From Paramyrothecium sp. XJ0827 (Eukaryota > Ascomycota > Sordariomycetes > Hypocreales > Stachybotryaceae), in the NCBI GenBank assembly GCA_020881915.1, contig JAJFPB010000005.1, positions 2,728,001 through 2,792,000 on the forward strand: a DNA stretch of 64,000 nucleotides, written 5' to 3'. The notes under the pieces were generated by a model. The model did no database searches and was not told the origin of the DNA. It saw only the letters and a list, made by a program, of their open reading frames with translations. The translations under genes and the position numbers were made by a program. This document shows positions 22,293 through 34,491 of this stretch, piece after piece (the stretch's first letter is position 1; every line of letters begins with the position of its first letter).

Positions 22293-24323
22293 ATGGCCGA
22301 TGCAGAGGCAGACCGACCGACCTTTGAGTCGTTTTGGAAGGAGGGCAAGCAGAAAAGCCGAGACACGCAGATTGCGTTTGTGAACACCCCTGCGCCCAAG
22401 CAGGAGAGCACTTGTAAGTCGCGAAGAGTGTCCTTCGTTGTGAATTGGTTCTCTGTATCGTCACTGCCTCCTCTTTTCCCTTTCCATCTGTCTCTTCTCG
22501 GCCGCACCTGCCTGATTATTTTCACTGCTCGTTCCGTTGCCGTCGCACGTGCGAACGTCTGTGAGAAGTAAAGTACATTTCACATAGTTGGGGATATGAC
22601 AAAATACCCTGCCTACTACACCACCTTGAGGACAAGTGACCTCCCTTACCTCACCTCACAACTCTTTCCCTTTCTCCCGTTCGCCAGGATCCTCAATATC
22701 CGGCCTGCAGCATGCGAATCTTGAACCGTATATTCTGCCATGCTACATTGCAATGCACCACTGCATCGTCCTGCCCGCTTTCTGCGCCCGCTCGTTCGCT
22801 GTGACGGCGCCGTCCCTTGTTGATCAGCCGCCTCCCCCGGATTTGTCAGTCCGTTCCAATGGCTCGGTTTGGGCAAACCCTGGACACCAACCATGTGGCG
22901 CCTAGTGATTCCATACAGGCCGTCACACAAGGCAGTCTATGTGTCTGCAATCCATCCCCATTCTCGGTCATGGGCCGACTCATGCCTAAGGCTCCGGTCC
23001 ATCCTGCAGAATCAAAAGTTTGAGATTGCGCGGCAACGGACATGGTCATGTTCATCCTCGCGCTTCCATACGCTCTACCACTCGCGCCTAAGGAGAAGGC
23101 ATGCATGCTAAACGGATACTAGCTCCCAAGGAAAGCAGCGATGCTTCGGCCGATCAAAGCACATCACTGGACAAGGCACAGCTTCGCCGTGCCCAAGTCC
23201 GACGGGCCCAGGTTCAACATCGTCAACGTAAAGCCGAGTACATTAACAAGCTCGAAGAGGATGTGGCAAATTACAGAGAGCTCATCAATCGCGCCGAGCG
23301 CCACTCACAGTTCTTGAGCAAAGAGAACGAATTCTTCAAGGAGAAGCTGGCACAGGCGGTATCCAGCCACGCCGTGTCACGAGCGACAGCATGGAGTCAC
23401 CAACAAGCCGAACAACAACAGCAGCAGCAATCCCTGCCACCCCCAATTGGCCAGTCTGCCATTCCCCTGAACCCGGATCCAGACCTTCTAAGCAAACAGT
23501 TTGAGGCCCAATTACTGCAGGACTGCGCCGGCGAACCTGTTGCTGAACCTTCCAATGAACTTTTTGGAAATATTGACGTTGGAGCCCTTACGGTTACGCT
23601 GAGCGTAGACGAGACCTTGGGAACGCCTTGCTTCAACGTCAGCTCTGTATCTTCGGGGTCTAGCAACTACAGCGCCACCAGCCCAGCCGAGAGCGAACTC
23701 GACGTCAACCAGCAGCTCACACCTGCGCAGGAGCAGATGGCTGTTAATTTCATCCTTGCGTAAGTTCAGATCACCCCAGTGCCTGCACTTTTACGCTTGA
23801 CCTCTCCAACTCCAGGTAATTTGCAATAATGATGGTTTCTGACTGCTATTCTAGGCTGGAGCACGTATGCTGGGACCACTTCTCCGAAGAGCACATGATT
23901 GATGTGGAGAAAGAGCTTGAGGGTGCCTTGGGACACACGCTGATGGCTAGTGCATATTGCATGGCACAAGCTCCCGATTCTGTCTTTTCGGAACTTGACA
24001 ATTTTAACACACAACCCGACAGTCCGCCAACGTTGCAATGGCCGGGCCAAGGCATCAGCCTAAGTACGCTTCATGGACTTGCCCTGTCCATCACCAACGC
24101 CGATGTTGAGATTACCCCCGTACAGGCCTGGTTTGAGCTTGCAAGGCGTTACCCGGTAACCTTGCTGGTGGACCCTCACATTATGGCCTCGCTGAAGCGT
24201 GAGCTAAAAAGCGTAGTGCGCTGCGTGTACTATGGTGCTGTCATGGAAAGGGATGCATTTGAGATGGCTGTTGACCGCGTACTGGGCTCAGTGTCTGCTG
24301 TATCCGGCCCGACTTTTGCATAA
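22293..24323 (+). CDS. bZIP transcription factor, fungal VxxAQxxHR type
   Basis: Proposed exons 22293-22413, 23123-23759 and 23855-24323 give 408 residues; phases close at both junctions. The basic region LRRAQVRRAQVQHRQRKAEY runs into a leucine-zipper-like helix with INKLEEDVANYRELI and FLSKENEFFKEKL. A Gln-rich run (QQAEQQQQQQ) and Ser-rich middle follow; the last exon has a conserved-looking helical domain (HVCWDHFSEEHMIDVEKELE, LHGLALSI, VQAWFELARRYP). It is expected to bind DNA as a dimer in the nucleus. The usual invariant Asn of the basic region is replaced by Val. The first exon (FESFWKEGKQKSRDTQ) lies beyond a 709-nt intron, so an alternative is a start at 23101 inside the second exon frame. 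Target genes are unknown. Confidence 0.82.
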
Positions 24324-25253
24324 TGAGCATATGGCCTTTATAGGAGCTGAGGCGGCTTGAATATTGGTCTCGATGTAGCGTAACGAACTATTCATGGTTT
24401 ATCTGGTCGAACGAGCGATGTTTTTCCTTGGCTACAAAATAGGGCTATCGCGAGCACGGAGACACTCGGCAGTGTTGCTGTCAAGCATAGGAAGATGATG
24501 AATTATGCCGGTGTCCGTCCCGGCGTTGTACGCAAATCAATTACGGGAATGCAGTCGTGGACGGCGCATTCACAATGATTACACCAATCCATCGCCAATT
24601 TCATTAACATGCATAACAAAATTGCAGGATAACGGCAACTAGGAGACTCTGCTCAACCGGTCGTTTCAGGCCGATCCCATTGGCCCGCCGGCTGTCTTAC
24701 CCCAAGGCGCTATTTGGAATCAGCTACGCTCAATCAAGCAGCAATTGACGACGGTTATGATTCACCCGCCAAGGACCTCAGCATGGTAACGCAAGACCAT
24801 GAGGAATCACCCACGCTACCGGGCCAGTGTTGAAATCATGTGTACCGCCCAGACGAAGAGCGATTGGCGTGGTGGTACGGCGGCGGCAGGCTCTGGTGTC
24901 ACCCTCCGTTGTCGCGGGTGTGTCGATAGGGGCTGGGCTATGCTGGGATGTTGGAGGCTCTCCCTCGCGGGCTAAAACACGACCAAGAAAAGTTATCGAG
25001 AAGCCGAATTTGTGGCACCTACTCAAAAGAACCTCTGGAAGAAATTGATGGCTCTGGTTTACCGAGATGAAAGATTCCGTTCGCCTGTCGTGCTGCAACT
25101 CCATGTCTGCCTTCTACCTCCCCTTAACTACTGCCAAGCACAAGAGATGTCAAGACGGGGAACCTCCAAGCAAATGTCTATACCACCTACGAGAAATCTA
25201 TTGTTCTAAACAAGCTTCATGCTCAAGGCGTTCTATCTCCCCTGGTCGACGGC
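24324..25253. other. Convergent 3' region bZIP / DOP1
   Basis: 930 bases between facing stop codons. I see no coding frame with recognisable content, only short overlapping chance frames. Confidence 0.55.
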
Positions 25254-28200
25254 TTATAGTGCCTTGACAATGCTGCGCTCGTCAAACACATCCCTGAGCA
25301 GCGCCTGCGTGCATACATCCCACTCTAGCCCCCCCATAGCGTACGTAGATTCAAATGCGAAGATGCTCAGCTGCCCAAAGAAGGGTCTCAGAACCTTGGC
25401 AATGACCTCATCCCTCCGATCGAGGCTGACCTCGTCGCTTATCCCCCCCGGCCCGAGGAGCGGATGCCGTCGCGAGCTCGAGGCCACCAGGTGCGCCACC
25501 GAGTCCGCTACCTGTGGCGTTTGGTGGAGCGATGCGTTGCCGAGCTCCTCCGATAGCTCGTCCACAAGGGCCACCGGCTGGCTCGATGAGGACCGGTAGA
25601 CTGCGTCAATAGTGTCGGTGATGAAAAGCCATTCATGCAACTGAAAGTCGTCTGGCGCCACGCATATGAGCAGGTCTAGGAGCTTGCAGGCCTGCAAAAC
25701 ACCTGCGTTGGTGTACACGTCGGATGCCGTGCTGTTGTCTGGGGCGGTGACCGAGGAAATTGCAGCATGTAGTTCTGCGTTGACTACAGGCCACAGCGGG
25801 GCCAGATGGATGGCGCTGGTCTTGAGCACCAGGGCTCGTACAACCATGTACACATCTGCTCTCGTTGTCGACGACGGAGACGACGTCGAGGTTGCCGCCA
25901 ACAGCTCCACCAGCTTATCAGATATAAGGCCCAGGTCGCTGACAAAGGCATCCTCGGCAGACGCCAGGATGAGCGTAGCTATTCTTCGTAAAGATAACTG
26001 TGTCTTTCGATCCGCTTCCAGGCGTGCAGACGTTGCACCCACACCAAATACAATTCCGGCTGTGGTTGGTGCGTTGATTCGGCCGACTATCTCTGTCATC
26101 CTTTCTTTGTCGGCCAAAACCCACTGGCTAAGTAGTGGCAGCCAGTCGTCCTTTACTAGCGAAAGGTTCATGCCAAAGAACCTTGGGTCGTTGAAGGCGT
26201 CCCCCACATCCTTCTTCCATGTCTTCTGATTATTCTGCAGCCTGGTCAACTCGTGAAGAAGTCTCATTGTACTCCGAGTGACCGTATCCGGGAATGCTTT
26301 TGAGCGGACGGTTGGTCCAATCACGTTAGATGAAATGGTGTTAGCCGCTGAAAGAACCCGATCAGGCTCCAGCAAGATCTTTGATAGGGCGGGGACGACG
26401 GAGGACAAGATATAGACCACATCATCTGCCCCGTCGCTAGAGCTAGCTAGAGTATTTCTGCGGTTAAGTTCTCCTTTCAAGGACTTCTCGGACAATCCAT
26501 TTGACGCGGCTGACTCGGTAAAAGAGATTGGGCGAGCAGTGAAGAGTGCGGTAAGGAGGCGGAGGAAGATATCCTATCAAAGTGTTAGCCGGATAATCGC
26601 AAAACCTCACGTTCACTATCATGTAGCATACCCCTAGTTCGCGCCGCATCCTCCTCTGTTCGCCAAAATTGGTGTTGTCAACCTTTTCGCCGAGTATTGC
26701 CGCAAATTCCAATAGACTCGGTAATGTGTGCCGGTGAGGGAAGGGGTTGCTAAGCAAATCTTTCAGGAAAGTCATGTAGTCTTGCCAAATCTCATCCATG
26801 GCGTCGTCGTCAAGCGAACGAGCGTACTCCACAAGGAAAACAACGAGGTCGGAGTCGGTCAAGGATATTGTCATTGTCGATTTTCGTGACGGGTCCAGGG
26901 CAGTGGGATTTGCCCGGCTATAAATCGCATTGAATAGAGCCGGTATCGTATGTCTTGGCCGTGACGCGTCCAAGGAGGACAGGAATTTGAAGACAATAGC
27001 ACGCTCCGTGGTGGCTTTTGACTTCTTCCACGCCTCGATGATCGTCTCCAAGCATTCTAGCGTCTCGGCAGTGAAGAGATGCTCAAGAAGCCTCCTTGCT
27101 CGATTTCTCATCCTGAGTGACGTATAACCAAAAGAGGCCAGAGATGTTGGGTCCTGCTGGGTAGCCTCGTCTCCTTGTCCCCACGACCAGATTTTGAAAC
27201 ATATGCGGACTGCATCTTGAAAAGCTAGGTGAACTGTCAACCGGTCATTGGCTGTAGCGCTGCGAGAATGGGGTGCGTCGGCTTGGAAGACGCCAGACAC
27301 CATGCTCCCGAAGAGTGATTGAGGTTGGTCAGGGCCCTTGGCCAACTGCGCGCGTGCTTCCTCCAGCAAGATTTGGTCGTGCGCCCGCGCCAGAATTTGC
27401 TCTAAGCCATTAAGTAAATGTATCAACGTTGATTCGGGGATAGCGGTGTCTTCCGTTAGGGAGGGAGATTTCCCAACGAAGGTATTGCGTAGGTTTGAGA
27501 ATGTCAGTCCAACTTGTCTGCATAACGTCTCTACCAAAGGGATGAGGACTTGGAAGACGGATTCAGAATAGAATGGCAAGCATTCGGTAAAGAAGGCCAC
27601 CCAGTTTTCCAAGACGGGACGGCTGTGTGGCGAACTCAAACCGGCCTGTAAGCATTTCAATAGTTGCGGCGGTGGTGAGGCAGCTGTTGGCCGAGTGTCG
27701 CTCAAGGTCAACGACTGTCTGGAAGTGTGCACATTGTCCAATCCGAATCCCTTCTTCTCGAAGCCTGGAGACGTTGGTAATTCCACAGCAGGCGTGTCCC
27801 GGAGTCGGAGGCAGTCATAGACAACGTCCAGCAGAAGAATCTGGATATAGGGATCTGGGCCGTTGATGGATCGCAGAAGTCGCCCAAGGAGGATGTCTTC
27901 CAAGTGGAATGCTGATAAGGGGCTAGCGTATTGGCTGAGGAGGAACTGATGCAGGATGGTAAGGGCGAAGCGGCAGAGTTGAGAAGCCCTTTCGACCAAA
28001 TCTTTACTTGCCGTAGGAGAAAGGATGGCCGTGACACATCGCATGCATATGCGCACGAAGAACTCTTGTAGAGTCATTTCATCTTCTTCGCCACCAACTG
28101 GAACAACTGTGAGCAGGCTGCGACAAAGGGGCCTTCGGCTTGAACGTACCGCTTATTTGTACATCATTAGCAGAAATAAGAAGATGCTTTGAGGCTAGAA

Positions 28201-31143
28201 TTGCCCAAGAAACGCCTCCAGAATGACGTAGAACATGGTGCAGGGTGCGCAAGTAATAAAGACATAGATCGAGGTCGTCTTCTTCAGAGAAAAGTATCGC
28301 TTGTTCTGGAAGAGCAGTTCTACTGCCACTTTGAGCCGTGTCCTTGAGGAAAGGTAATTCGGACAGTTTATTGACGAATACGAGAAGGAGCCTGCAGCTT
28401 GCTTAGTATGGGCCAGTCTCGTGCTAACATTGATCATACCTGTCTATTCCAACCATACTGTTAAGCCAAGACTTCACCGCCATGTGAAGTTGAGTTCTGT
28501 CGTCGACCAAGGCATCTAGAACAAGGAATAACGGCTGCGTGAGCATAAGTTCATAATTGTCCATGCCCGAGAGCCTCGCAGTATGCCTTTGTTCGAACAT
28601 GGGCGTCTTCGAACCGCGACGATCCGACTGATTATCTTGGAGCGTGTGTGACCAGAGGACACCGAAGCTACGGCCAAGATCCGCCGCTGCGCAGTTGTCG
28701 TTCGTAGCAACCCCTGATTCGACCAGAATTGTCGAAATGGCAGCTTCGACATCTCTACTCGACGGCGAAAGAGCTGTTTGAAGATGCCAGAGACAGCGGA
28801 CAGATTCCACGTGGTATCTCGGCTCAGAAGCCGAGAGGTACGACCACGCATGCCGCACCAAGAGTGGTACAAGTGCGGACAGCTCAGCTGCGTCAATTCT
28901 CTCAGTAGCATAGAGCTGTGTGGAAAGATGCATGATTGAGGAGAAATGGGAGAATGGAAGGTGGATTTTTTGGCCGAGTTGGCGGTGAAGGAAGTCCAAT
29001 AGTCGTTGCGTATCCAGACGGTATGCTGCTGGAGTCTTGAGGAGTCCCAGGCTCAGGACTCGGACCCGAAGGCTCCAGTCCCCAAGCAAGTTCGGTTTAT
29101 CATTGCTACAAATGAAATTGAGAGCCTTTTGCAGAAGCAACAGCCCAAACTCATGTGGATTGAACGGGGGCGGTGAAGCTTCAATGTTGCCTTGTTCAGT
29201 GACATAAAAGGCTTTGATTCGTTTCAATACCTCAATGTTGGGCAGCTCGGTTGCAGCGTTGGCTTTCGCCGCCTCGCTGTCCCGAAACGCGCGCTCCGGG
29301 ACTAGATCTAGAAGTGAAGTGACGATATCAAGCACGTTCTCCGACAACTGATTAGACGCATCGCCAGTAGACTGCCGGCCTGTCGAATCTTCAAGCATTG
29401 ATAAAGCCGCAAGACATGCAAGCGGGGCGTGGATGGTTATCATTTCCTCTTCGCGCACATTAAAGTTGGACAAGATGAAGTTGACAAGATTCAACTTGTC
29501 TAGCCGGCTGTCGACCGAACTGGCCCCGGGGCTCATGGCCTGGGCTAGCAGCCCTACGAGCTCGCCGTAGATGAGACCGCTTTCTATACCATCGAAAAAG
29601 ACACTTGCGCTACGCAGGACATCGGTATATTCAGACTTGGAAGACGCCTGGTCCTTGAACTGACGCACGCTTTCAATAACCGGGAGGAAGACTTCTGGGA
29701 CAATGAGCCCTCCTATCTCCCACCTGTCCATCAAGGACAAACATATCCTGAAAGGTCGAGCCCGCTCAGTTACACTGGCGTGCGCTGGTCCCTCGATCAA
29801 GTCGAGCAGGGCTCGCGTCAAGGGCTGTAGGCCATACTCTTCGAAATAGCTAGTTTTGGATGTGAGGTAGGTTTGCTCGTCTTTGTTCGCCTCTGGTGAT
29901 GTCTCCCCCTCCACAGGGGTCGGTTCAGGACCAAGCAGCCATGCCCAAAGTCGCCTGTTCAGGCTCATGTCACGCCTCGTCACGACTCCCGCAGCTGCTT
30001 TGAGTAGAATTTCCAAATCACCAGATTTCACCCTAGTCTGCAAAACGTGGGAGTTGAGGGGTAGGTGGGTGACTAGCAGATCCAGAAATCCGCGCTGGAT
30101 CAACAATTGCTCGTCGCCCAGGCCGCTGGCGAAACAACGGACGAGCAAGCCTGGTTCAGGAGAAGTGACTATCAACGAAATTTTCTTCTTCAACGCTTCC
30201 TGCTCCTCGTCACCAGTCTTTGACGGATCAACTGGCTTCTTTGGTTCCAATGCTGGAAGGTACCGCACCAGATAAGCTAGAGCTCCTGAACGACGACTGT
30301 GACTCGTGATGGAGGCAAGAAAGAAGCACTGCCAAAAGTAGTCATCTCCAGATGAATGCTGCGGGGTTAACTCTTCGCTTCCCGCCGGTCGAATAGCCTC
30401 CTTAAAGCCAGCAACAAGACGCAAGGTGCGGTCAAAGTCCTCGCTCGTCTCCTCTTCCAAGCCTGGGAGTAGGGCCAGTATTATAGATTTCATGGCTGGG
30501 CGCAAGGATTTCGGATCCACGGCCAGGAAGTGCTGCTCCAGAAGGTCCAGGTAGGGCGAGCGCACGGAGAGCGAGGCAAAGGAGAGTGTGGGCGCCAGGC
30601 CCGGCAGGTAGAGCGGGAGGTCGCGGGACAGTCCATCTCTGCCGATGACTGTGAATACGTAATTGTATACCTCCAAGGTCTTCTGGTGGACGCCCGAGGG
30701 CAGGGCGGGATTGAGGCATTGCGCCAACCGTTTGGCAACCGTGGCCCGGGCTGGTATCGTGGTTATCGTCGAGGGTCGAGCTTGCAGGGCCTAGAGAGTG
30801 TCAGAGCCTGGCCGACTGCCTTTGTGGAGCGGTATATCCCCTGATCCATACCTTGAGAAGCTTGTTGAGGAACGATATATAGTCTGCCCACTCCTCCAAG
30901 GCTGACTCAAAGAGGGACAGCACCCTCTCAACTCCGGTTGCATAGCGGCGGTAGGTCTTGTCTTTGGTCGGTGAGTCCTCTGGCCCCTCAACGTCAGCGC
31001 ATGTCTCCTGCGATTGATACTGTAGCGGCATGGAATGGCCCACCTCCGCCGAGTCGGTTCCTCCATTGTCGCGGGATTGGTGAATCCCTTCCGGAGCTCT
31101 CGGGGGACACCGATCGTCTGCCCGATCCGGGCTCAAGCGCCAT
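25254..31143 (-). CDS. DOP1: Dopey family protein DOP1 (endosome-Golgi trafficking)
   Basis: Six exons, 31143-31044, 30979-30852, 30790-28440, 28391-28150, 28106-26632 and 26573-25254, give about 1871 residues, in the usual fungal range. The conserved N-terminal Dopey domain is clear: YRRYATGVERVLSLFESALE, EWADYISFLNKLLKALQ, then IPARATVAKRLAQCLNPALP, GVHQKTLEVYNYVF and LPLYLPGLAPTLSFAS. The remainder is helical repeat-like with a conserved C-terminal region. Yeast Dop1 works with Mon2 and the flippase Neo1 on endosome/Golgi membranes and supports recycling and ER organisation; in Aspergillus the homologue affects morphogenesis. The start MALEPGSGRRSVSPES uses a 64-nt first intron with a CTGAC branch site; a longer upstream frame has no ATG. 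Head to head with MON1. Confidence 0.92.
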
Positions 31144-31737
31144 GTTTGTGGTTTGAGGTAGCGGACAGACGGCACGTGGACATAATTCGTCGATCTCGTA
31201 AGTCGTCAACCATTGCTCTCGGCCGGTTGTGCGGGATGTGGGTTCGGCGCAATGAAGGAGGGAGAGAAGGCCATTGAGATGCCTGCCTACCTTGAGTTGT
31301 TACCTACGGCGGCCACCTCGAAGCTGTAAGTACCAGGTGTCTCAAGCGTCGCCCACCAGGGACGTCAGCAGGGACGTGGTCTATTTCAGCATGTACCTTT
31401 GCACAAGATTAGCGCAGCTGGGGTACTTACACACCTCAAGGGTCTGTTCGTCAGCGTCCTCTAGGATTGAAGAAGGTACGTACCGGAACACCGATGAGGA
31501 CCTCTCATGGCAATGTCAGACATTACCTCACCACACTCCCATATACCTCAACTCCGTATTCCCTCCCCCTCCTTAATTGGGCCGCCCAAGCTCGGTGGTT
31601 GGACTATGGCACTTTTGACACCTCGTCAAGCTGTAGTGACAGGTTCTGATCTATAGGTTCTCCTTCAAGATCCTTGGTACCAATACTCCAACTACAGCGC
31701 CGCGCTGAAATGCAACGGCTCCGCCTTATACAATACA
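31144..31737. promoter_or_regulatory. Divergent promoter region DOP1 / MON1
   Basis: The start codons of two endomembrane traffic genes are 594 bases apart. The region contains TACCTTG and TACCTAC motifs (near 31288 and 31301) of the kind that recur in other intergenic regions. No coding frame is supported. Confidence 0.55.
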
Positions 31738-33540
31738 ATGGCACCGGAGACAGCATCTCCTCCGGCTGAGGACCGACGTCCTCCGTTGCCGCCTCGGCCC
31801 TCCACAGCCGCCTCCACCGACGCCAAGTCGTTACAGGCGCCGGCCACGACCGCGATAACCCCAATAGACATACAAACCCTCTCCTTCCCCGATGGCTCTC
31901 GCGGCACCTTCTCGTCGGCCGACCCTCAGTCCGTGTCGACCCCCGTTCGCAGCGGCCACACCACGCCCAGCCGGCGGCCCAGCATCGCCGAGGTCGAGGG
32001 CGCCGACGATGCCGCCAGCGTGATGAGCTTCGCCCCAACCATGCGGCCGGCCGGGGACATGGCGAGCCTGCTCGCCGGGGAACTGAACAGGAGGAGCCCC
32101 GCGTGGAACCTGCTGCGATCGCAGTCGGCCACCATGAAGCCGTTCGAAAAGCCCCGGCGGCGAGCGCAGGACCGCCTCGCCAATTTTGACAGCGAGTTCG
32201 ACACAGTGCCCGAATCTACAGGCGAAGAGGACGGCGACGAGGAGAGCCTAGCTACCTGGAAGTCGAAGTTGAAGCATTACATGATTCTGTCCTCGGCGGG
32301 CAAGCCCATCTGGAGCCGGCACGGAGACCTGAGTCTCATCAACTCATCCATTGGCGTCATCCAGACAATCATATCCTTTTTCGAGGGGGCCAAAAACCCT
32401 CTGCACGCGTTCACTGCGGGAGACACGCGCTTCCTTGTAACGATACAAGGCCCCCTTTACTTCGTCGCCATCAGCAAGCTGGGCGAGAGCGACGCGCAGC
32501 TGCGGGCCCAGCTGGAGGCTCTATACATGCAAATCCTTTCGACCCTGACGCTGCCCACTCTGCTGAACATTTTTGTCCACCGGCCGTCTACCGACCTCCG
32601 CAAGCCACTGCAAGGAACAGAATCGCTGCTGTCGTCCCTGGCCGACAACTTTACCAAGGGGTCTGCATCTGCGCTGCTTGGGTCTCTCGAATGCCTCAAA
32701 CTCCGCAAGTCCCAGCGCGCCTTCATAAACAACACCTTTCTCAAGCTGAGGACGGACAAGTTACTCTACGGCCTCATCGTGGCTGGAGGAAAGCTTGTGA
32801 GCGTAATCCGGCCGCGCCGTCACTCGCTGCACCCCAGCGATCTGCAGCTCATATTCAACATGCTATTCGAGTCTGATGGCATCAAAGCCGGTGGCGGCGA
32901 GAACTGGATCCCCTTGTGCCTGCCAGCCTTCAACAATCAAGGTTATCTATACATGTACGTTAGCTTCTTTGAGGGCGTCAGCGGCGAACAAGCTGCTGCC
33001 CCTGCCGCCGCACAGGGTCAGTCCACAGACGAGGAAATTGCCATGATACTCATCAGCGCCGATCGCGAGAGCTTCTTCGATCTCAAGCAGATGCGGGACA
33101 ATGTGGCGCAACAGCTCGCCAAGAACGGCAGCCTCAGCATCATCCGGGACGCCTCGCGCCTCGGTCGTCCCAAAGTGGTCGACATCGTCCCAGGCAGCCA
33201 GATCAGCCACTTTCTCTTCAAGTCGCGTCCTAATGTGCAGTTCTGCATGGCCTCCTTGAAAAATTCTGCATTCACAGACGTTGTGGAGCGACGTCGACTC
33301 ATGTCAGTGTACCACAACCTGCACGCGTCGGTGCATGTTAAGAACGCGCACCTCAAAGTCCTGCACTGCATTGGCGACGAGTGCACCTCCTTGGCTTGGG
33401 TCACTCCCATCTTCGAGTTCTACTGCGTCGCCGGTCCTAACATGTCGAGGACAGCAATGACCCAAGCAGCTAACAAAATTATACAATGGGTCAAGAGAGA
33501 GGAGGAGCGCCTGTTCATTCTCGGTGGCGGCGTGTTCTAG
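31738..33540 (+). CDS. MON1: Vacuolar fusion protein MON1
   Basis: A single exon of 600 codons. Mon1 forms a dimer with Ccz1 that is the guanine nucleotide exchange factor for Rab7/Ypt7 on late endosomes, vacuoles and autophagosomes. The N-terminal 150 residues are Pro/Ser/Thr-rich and disordered. The longin-type core begins at [20 protein letters not shown] and continues with [47 protein letters not shown]-like [20 protein letters not shown] and [19 protein letters not shown]. The protein ends in [20 protein letters not shown], the standard Mon1 C terminus. The first in-frame ATG gives a length in the usual range. Divergent from DOP1. Confidence 0.96.
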   Translation: MAPETASPPAEDRRPPLPPRPSTAASTDAKSLQAPATTAITPIDIQTLSFPDGSRGTFSSADPQSVSTPVRSGHTTPSRRPSIAEVEGADDAASVMSFAPTMRPAGDMASLLAGELNRRSPAWNLLRSQSATMKPFEKPRRRAQDRLANFDSEFDTVPESTGEEDGDEESLATWKSKLKHYMILSSAGKPIWSRHGDLSLINSSIGVIQTIISFFEGAKNPLHAFTAGDTRFLVTIQGPLYFVAISKLGESDAQLRAQLEALYMQILSTLTLPTLLNIFVHRPSTDLRKPLQGTESLLSSLADNFTKGSASALLGSLECLKLRKSQRAFINNTFLKLRTDKLLYGLIVAGGKLVSVIRPRRHSLHPSDLQLIFNMLFESDGIKAGGGENWIPLCLPAFNNQGYLYMYVSFFEGVSGEQAAAPAAAQGQSTDEEIAMILISADRESFFDLKQMRDNVAQQLAKNGSLSIIRDASRLGRPKVVDIVPGSQISHFLFKSRPNVQFCMASLKNSAFTDVVERRRLMSVYHNLHASVHVKNAHLKVLHCIGDECTSLAWVTPIFEFYCVAGPNMSRTAMTQAANKIIQWVKREEERLFILGGGVF

Positions 33541-34491
33541 ATCGGCTTTTTCTGATGACAGTTGTGCCATTGTTTGATATATACCCATGTTTGTCTCCTG
33601 TCTTGACGGCAGTAGTCGATCATTAGCCAGCCAGTTGTCGTGCCGATGGTGCCCAGTCATGTGTGTCATGCCAATTGTGGAGGAATCTAGATATGATGAA
33701 ACAATAAACGATTAATTGATGCCCATCATTTTTCCAGAGTTATTGAAGTTCCGTTTTCTTCGTGTCACTAATAGCAGATAATGGAAGCACCGACACTGGT
33801 TGTTTCAAGACGTCTCTTTCTAAGCTAAGATAAAGTAAATAGGGGGCTAAGTCTCCTGTGTAGAGGAAACCCATGTTAACTATAGCGTCATAAGTATGGC
33901 CGCAATTGCGGATGAATATGTAGGTGAATTTCCCCAACTCAAGTTTCCGCCAACCTTCAGGCAGGGCCACCTCGACGGCCAACTACCGCCAATGTCAGCA
34001 CAAACTGGAAGTGTTGGCAGAATCAGCCGTCCCAAGTCCTTCCGTCTATCAAAACGTCTGGTCGCCACACTGGGTATATAGAATAATAAGCATAGACAAG
34101 AAAAGAGCATGGTGCATTATGAAAGAAATCGTTCGGCGTTCATGTCGTAACAGTGGTGCGCGCAGTAGCCTGTCGAGGCTTCGAACAGTAAAACATAGCG
34201 GAATCGTGATTCCGCTGATGTTGTCGCTGTCAACAATTAAAGCGGACGTAAATGTAATGTCCAAATAGGAGACCGAAGAACGCTTAACCCAGCAACAAGA
34301 GTGACTAATACGCCGAGATTATGTGAAGGTCGACGACGGTCTGTGAATGAGACTAAAGCGGGTTGGCTCCGCTTCGTAGAGGCCCGATTGATGCTGAGGA
34401 GACAAAAGCAGTGCCATAGCCAATACGCCTGGGCAAGTGCCGCACTTGGCCGTATTCAAGATTTAACAATGGATGCATGTTCAGACGTGCA
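33541..34491. other. Convergent 3' region MON1 / SH3 membrane protein
   Basis: About 950 bases between facing stop codons, somewhat AT-richer than the coding parts. No coding frame is supported. Confidence 0.55.

Noticed and set aside
30801..31175. Longer N-terminal frame for DOP1
   Set aside because: It begins with GTG (VPSVRYLKP) rather than ATG. A 64-nt intron links the real ATG at 31143 (MALEPGSG) to the conserved domain in phase.
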